Shown here in pieces: positions 60,887 through 64,000 of a stretch of DNA of 64,000 bases. The notes below the pieces were generated by a model. The model saw only the letters and a program-made list of their open reading frames with translations. It was not told where the DNA came from and did not search any database. This DNA comes from JAWMQL01 sp033283165 (GTDB taxonomy: Bacteria; Pseudomonadota; Gammaproteobacteria; Pseudomonadales; Halieaceae). Both the position numbers and the translations under genes were made by a program. Location of the stretch: positions 248,001 through 312,000 of the forward strand of contig JAWMQL010000001.1 of the NCBI GenBank assembly GCA_033283165.1, given 5' to 3'. How positions within the stretch are numbered: the stretch's first letter is position 1; each line of letters starts with the position of its first letter.

Positions 60887-63385
60887 ATGTCATTCGATTT
60901 CGATAAGATTAAGGCCAGAAAGGCCGAAGAGAGGGTCATCAATCCCGTTGAGATCTTTCAGAAGAACAAAGGGAAGATTACCGATGGGAATATAAACGAT
61001 CTTTGGCTCGGCCAGGGCGATGCGCTTCGGGAGTGGCACGACAATCGCAATGAGTCGGACATAGCTATTGTGTTGAACACCGGGGCCGGTAAAACGCTGA
61101 TTGGCTTACTCGTAGCTCAATCTTTAGTTAACGAAACCCGCGGGAAAGTGGTTTACGCATGCGGTTCTATTCAACTAATTGAGCAAACGAGAGAAAAGGC
61201 CGAAGGGTATGGGTTAAACGTCACGACGTATTATGGTGGAAACTTCAGTAATGACCTCTTTCATCAGGGTGAAGCCGTTTGTCTGACTACCTATCAGGCG
61301 ATTTTTAACGGAAAGTCGATATTTCAGCGAGAACATCTGGAAGCATTGATTTTCGACGATGCCCACACCGCAGATGGCATCATCAAGGGCCACTTTTCAA
61401 TCGACATTGACCGTACTTCTCATGGCGGGCTCTATGATGCGCTGACCGGATTGTTCAGGGATTACTACAAAAGAATCGGGCGACTCGGTAGTTTCGATAA
61501 ACTTTACCGTGGGGAAAATTCTGGTGTTGAACTATTACCCCCCAGCATAGTAAAACAGAACGAAGCGGAGATTCGTAGACTGCTAACTGATTCTGGAATC
61601 CTCGAGTCGGACGGTAACCCGTTTGCTTGGGAATACCTGATGAATCACATAGATTTATGTTGTTTTCTAGTATCCACAGGTCGAGTTCAAATTACTCCGC
61701 CCTTCATTCCTATTTCTGGCTTATCCTATTTTCGTGACAACACGCGAAGGGTCTATTTGTCTGCAACCATGCTGGGCGCAGATGCTTTCATACGTACGTT
61801 TGGAAGAGAGTTGAGTTGTACCGTAAGGCCGGAGACTCCAGCGGGTGAATGTGAACGTTTGATTCTGTTCCCAGGACGAAGTTTCGGATACGAAGAAGAA
61901 CTGCATAACGCAAAACAACTCGTTGCAAATAGAAAAGCACTTGTATTGACGCCCAGTAGAAGGCGAGCTCAGGTGTGGGAAGATATTGGGTTCGTGCCGG
62001 ATACTTCACAGGTGGTGGACGCGGTGGCTGTCTTTAAGGCAACTGACGAAGAAGTAAAGTTGGTGCTTGCTGGCCGTTATGACGGTATAGACCTTCCTGG
62101 GGACACATGTCGGTACTTGGTTTTGGATAGCTTGCCAAGTGGAACCAGCCTTTACGATAGGTTCTTATGGAGTTCGTTAAACTTATCGGGTGTTCTGCGC
62201 TCTTTGATAAGTAGCCGTGTTGTACAAAGCCTCGGTCGTATTTCTCGCGGTATGAGCGACTTTGGTGTAGTTCTGATGCTTGAGAAAGAATATGTGAACT
62301 GGCTCTTGGTGCCGCGCAATTTGGCGTCACTACCCCCTTTTGTTCAGAAACAACTTCGCCTAGGGATGGAGGTGTCAGTCGGTTCGGCTTCAATTGAGGA
62401 AATGTCTCAAGCGATAGACGCCGTTCTTACTAGAGAAATGGGTTGGTCTGGTTTCTATGAACGCTTTATGGATGATTGCGATGTAGAGGATTTTGGTGAG
62501 GACTTAGATATATTGCGAGAGTTTGCACTCCTGGAAACTAAGTTTGCACGGCTGTATTGGGAACGTGACTACACCAAAGCTGCCTCAGTACTTCAAAAGG
62601 GTCTTGATAAGGCGCTGGATTATAGTGCCAATTTAGGTGCGTGGTATTGCCTTTGGATTGGCTATTGTCTAGAGCAGCTTGGGGATCCGACACATGAAGA
62701 AATGTACAAAAGAGCCTATGGTCTTTCCAAAGCCACGCCCAAACATTTAGCTTTAATCCACGACTATAGCGATCAACCTGTCACTGATCAGGTTTCTAAC
62801 GTTGTCGACCAATTCGGGATAGCGAAAGGGTCCCAGGTTGTAGCTCCGCAAAAATTACATGAAAACCTGAAGCACCTTGATGGCGGAGGAAGTGTCGCCC
62901 AAATTGAGGAAGCGATTAGATGTTTAGGTCAATTATTGGGATTGGACTCATCGAGACCTGATAAGGAATTTGGGACGGGGCCAGATAATCTTTGGATGCT
63001 AAATGGAGTTGCATTTGCTCTTGAAGCCAAAACAGCGAAAGACGCGGATGTCCCATACTCAAAGAAGTATGTTGGGCAGTTGGTACAGCACGTGAACTGG
63101 GTGGCTGACACTCATGATCCAGATCAGGTCATTCCTGCGTTCATAGGGCCAAAAATCAAAGCCCATCACGCTGCTAGTCCTTCAGATGAGATACTAGTTG
63201 CTGAACTGGCTGAACTGGAATCGCTGAGTAATATTCTTTGCGCTGCATACGAAGATATAGCAGCCCAAGCAATGCCTATTTCGCTGCCCCAAACAGTGGA
63301 TGAGGTATTCCGTGATAGGGGATTAGTTTGGCCCGACGTAATGGACAAACTTTCATTCGTTTGTCTCAAAGATATCCAGGACTGA
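60887..63385 (+). CDS. SF2 helicase with C-terminal PD-(D/E)XK nuclease domain, candidate defence protein
   Basis: An 832-residue protein. Helicase core: Walker A NTGAGKT (64-70), Walker B DDAH (157-160), SAT (292-294), motif IV-like LTPSRRRAQVWED (354-366), motif V GRYDGIDLPGD (396-406) and motif VI QSLGRISRG (447-455). Motifs V and VI resemble DinG/XPD, but the four Fe-S cysteines of those proteins are absent. Residues about 545-625 look TPR-like. A C-terminal PD-(D/E)XK-type site is visible: PD at 699-700, EAK at 713-715, then Q731. Codon use and GC are unlike neighbours. It is the only large gene of the tRNA-Ala island, which suggests a single-protein restriction or anti-phage function; the nuclease activity and the role are inferred. 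I recognise no named system with this exact architecture. Confidence 0.85.
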   Translation: MSFDFDKIKARKAEERVINPVEIFQKNKGKITDGNINDLWLGQGDALREWHDNRNESDIAIVLNTGAGKTLIGLLVAQSLVNETRGKVVYACGSIQLIEQTREKAEGYGLNVTTYYGGNFSNDLFHQGEAVCLTTYQAIFNGKSIFQREHLEALIFDDAHTADGIIKGHFSIDIDRTSHGGLYDALTGLFRDYYKRIGRLGSFDKLYRGENSGVELLPPSIVKQNEAEIRRLLTDSGILESDGNPFAWEYLMNHIDLCCFLVSTGRVQITPPFIPISGLSYFRDNTRRVYLSATMLGADAFIRTFGRELSCTVRPETPAGECERLILFPGRSFGYEEELHNAKQLVANRKALVLTPSRRRAQVWEDIGFVPDTSQVVDAVAVFKATDEEVKLVLAGRYDGIDLPGDTCRYLVLDSLPSGTSLYDRFLWSSLNLSGVLRSLISSRVVQSLGRISRGMSDFGVVLMLEKEYVNWLLVPRNLASLPPFVQKQLRLGMEVSVGSASIEEMSQAIDAVLTREMGWSGFYERFMDDCDVEDFGEDLDILREFALLETKFARLYWERDYTKAASVLQKGLDKALDYSANLGAWYCLWIGYCLEQLGDPTHEEMYKRAYGLSKATPKHLALIHDYSDQPVTDQVSNVVDQFGIAKGSQVVAPQKLHENLKHLDGGGSVAQIEEAIRCLGQLLGLDSSRPDKEFGTGPDNLWMLNGVAFALEAKTAKDADVPYSKKYVGQLVQHVNWVADTHDPDQVIPAFIGPKIKAHHAASPSDEILVAELAELESLSNILCAAYEDIAAQAMPISLPQTVDEVFRDRGLVWPDVMDKLSFVCLKDIQD

Positions 63386-63419
63386 CGTCTGGATATCCCG
63401 TGTCCAAAAAACACGCAAA

Positions 63420-63436
63420 AACCCCTAAAAAGGGTT
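63420..63436 (+). terminator. Weak terminator after the helicase-nuclease gene
   Basis: AACCC-CTAAAA-AGGGTT followed by AGTTT, a short stem just after the stop at 63385. A further small inverted repeat CGTGT/ACACG lies between stop and stem. Strength uncertain. Confidence 0.4.
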
Positions 63437-63505
63437 AGTTTCAGGATTGCGCTTTAGGAGTTAAGTTTCTGATATATAAGGAAAATACGGCGTGTCCGCA
63501 CAATG

Positions 63506-63551
63506 CTGGCAGTGTTGAGGTCAGCGGTTCGATCCCGCTTAGCTCCACCAA
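63506..63551 (+). repeat. Right attachment repeat (attR), partial tRNA-Ala 3' end
   Basis: 46 bases identical to 60292-60337, covering tRNA positions 32-76 and one further base. The 5' half of the tRNA is not present, so this is not a functional tRNA gene. Confidence 0.93.
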
Positions 63552-63560
63552 TCAACGAAA

Positions 63561-63588
63561 GGCAGTGTCTGCGGTCACTGCCTTTTTT
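63561..63588 (+). terminator. Rho-independent terminator, probably the ancestral tRNA-Ala terminator
   Basis: GGCAGTG-TCTGCGGT-CACTGCC followed by six T, ten bases after attR. Before island insertion this would have followed the tRNA directly. Confidence 0.8.
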
Positions 63589-63607
63589 CTTGCACCGCGG
63601 TGTGGCC

Positions 63608-63970
63608 CTAAACCTTCGAGCGCAGCCGCTCAGCCAATTCTGTTTCGTCCACAATCCCTTGGGCGGCCTTCACGATTATGTCGCCTATTTCTTCCGGCTC
63701 GTAGTTCAACGTAATGTCATTCAATACCAGACAGATATCCATTGCGGCGAACGCGGTTCGCTTGTTCGCGTCATGGAACGCGTGACCAACGGCTAGATAG
63801 CAGGCATAACAGGCTGCCAGTTCAAACTCGTCTCGAATCAATCCATAGGAAAGTCGGTTGTCGATGCGCGCAATAATGGCATGAATTGACTTATGCGTAG
63901 CCATGCCCTGCAGTTAATTGGATTCAATGACCGCCTCATGAATTTCGATGACCTCCCCGGCAGAGAGAAA
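63608..63970 (-). pseudogene. Doc/Fic-type toxin gene with in-frame stop
   Basis: The intact part, 63608-63904, encodes 98 residues with the Fic-fold Doc motif HAFHDANKRTAF (H-x-F-x-D-A-N-K-R) and the ending ETELAERLRSKV. Typical Doc proteins are about 125 residues; the missing N-terminal helix is present upstream in the same frame (FLSAGEVIEIHEAVIESN, 63970-63917) but a TAA at 63916-63914 separates it from the rest. The only ATG before it, at 63974, is out of frame by one base. So the gene carries at least a nonsense change and probably a small frameshift. Internal re-start at ATG 63904 is possible. The Doc fold transfers AMP or phosphate to targets such as EF-Tu in characterised members. 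Confidence 0.75.
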
Positions 63971-63976
63971 TCATCG

Positions 63977-64000
63977 CTACTTGTCTTTAAGGTAGTCCAG
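63977..64000 (-). CDS. C-terminal end of a possible antitoxin gene
   Basis: Only LDYLKDK and a TAG stop are visible at the right edge, in a short-overlap position ahead of the doc-like gene. A Phd-like antitoxin is expected there. Seven codons are too few for a firm call. Confidence 0.3.
   Translation of the reverse strand: MDYLKDK

Larger units (their letters stand above)
60338..63551. mobile_element. 3.2-kb tRNA-Ala integrated island without integrase
   Basis: Bounded by the 46-base direct repeats of tRNA-Ala. It is visibly AT-richer than both flanks. It contains a terminator, hexamer repeats TGTCCG near the left end, a 73-residue ORF and the 832-residue helicase-nuclease gene. No integrase or recombinase is encoded, so it is either mobilised in trans or a remnant. 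Confidence 0.88.

Noticed and set aside
63506..63551. Second tRNA-Ala gene
   Set aside because: Only the 3' half from the anticodon loop is present; there is no acceptor 5' strand or D-arm, so it is the attR repeat.
63608..63904. Intact full-length Fic/Doc toxin
   Set aside because: The usual N-terminal helix is separated by an in-frame TAA at 63914-63916; the visible part is about 25 residues short.
1..64000. CRISPR array
   Set aside because: No regularly spaced identical repeats of 25-40 bases with unique spacers were seen; the only repeats are REP copies and the att repeat.

Overview
The window is a GC-rich, densely coded segment of a bacterial chromosome. It most likely comes from a marine gammaproteobacterium, with Halieaceae/Cellvibrionales-like relatives my best guess from overall gene style; no phylogenetic marker was searched. 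Most of it is catabolic: CoA-thioester beta-oxidation genes, aromatic degradation, terpene degradation and many short-chain dehydrogenases, with local MarR, AraC and LysR regulators. No stretch longer than about 300 bases lacks a gene. Where a conserved N-terminus or ribosome binding site argued against the longest reading frame, I moved the start; the entry says so.

Layout. 1-6653 (minus strand): an operon with a fused FAD-monooxygenase/old-yellow-enzyme protein of the 2-aminobenzoyl-CoA or salicylyl-CoA hydroxylase type, SDR, enoyl-CoA hydratase, acyl-CoA dehydrogenase, P450 and a thioesterase cut by the window edge. A divergent MarR gene (6800) faces it across a perfect palindrome. 7366-19504: a nearly complete 4-hydroxyphenylacetate/homoprotocatechuate meta-cleavage cluster. 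It has a two-component hydroxylase, HpaD, HpaE, HpaF, a single-domain HpaG-like protein, hydratase, HpaI, an HpaA-like AraC, HpaR, an MFS porter and a Rieske oxygenase. Two MarR-like operator candidates lie between hpaE and hpaG. 19509-36030: mixed accessory metabolism (YbaK, two luciferase-like monooxygenases, a TMADH-like OYE, SDRs, sulfotransferase, AbgT transporter, thiolase/crotonase/APH-kinase group). 36240-43562: fpr with a divergent FinR-like LysR, a SprT-like protease, and an overlapping diguanylate cyclase-AraC-DUF748 operon. 43690-48639: a beta-oxidation operon with an alpha-methylacyl-CoA racemase and an AraC gene.

48697-53171: gltX, then a REP-associated tyrosine transposase (RAYT) flanked by inverted copies of a repeat that recurs at 51782 and, as a long hairpin, at 36145. 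Next come a tandem thioredoxin-fold GST-like protein, a thioesterase and a lipase-like hydrolase. 53261-59510: an atuF-atuE-atuC-atuA block for acyclic terpene (citronellol/geraniol) catabolism.

60261-63551 is the most unusual part. A tRNA-Ala(GGC) gene is followed by a 3.2-kb AT-richer island bounded by a 46-bp direct repeat of the tRNA 3' half. Its only large gene encodes an 832-residue fusion of an SF2 helicase, a TPR-like middle and a C-terminal PD-(D/E)XK nuclease. A 73-residue ORF precedes it; there is no integrase. This is a candidate minimal anti-phage or restriction-like system. Just outside the island is a damaged doc/Fic-type toxin gene.
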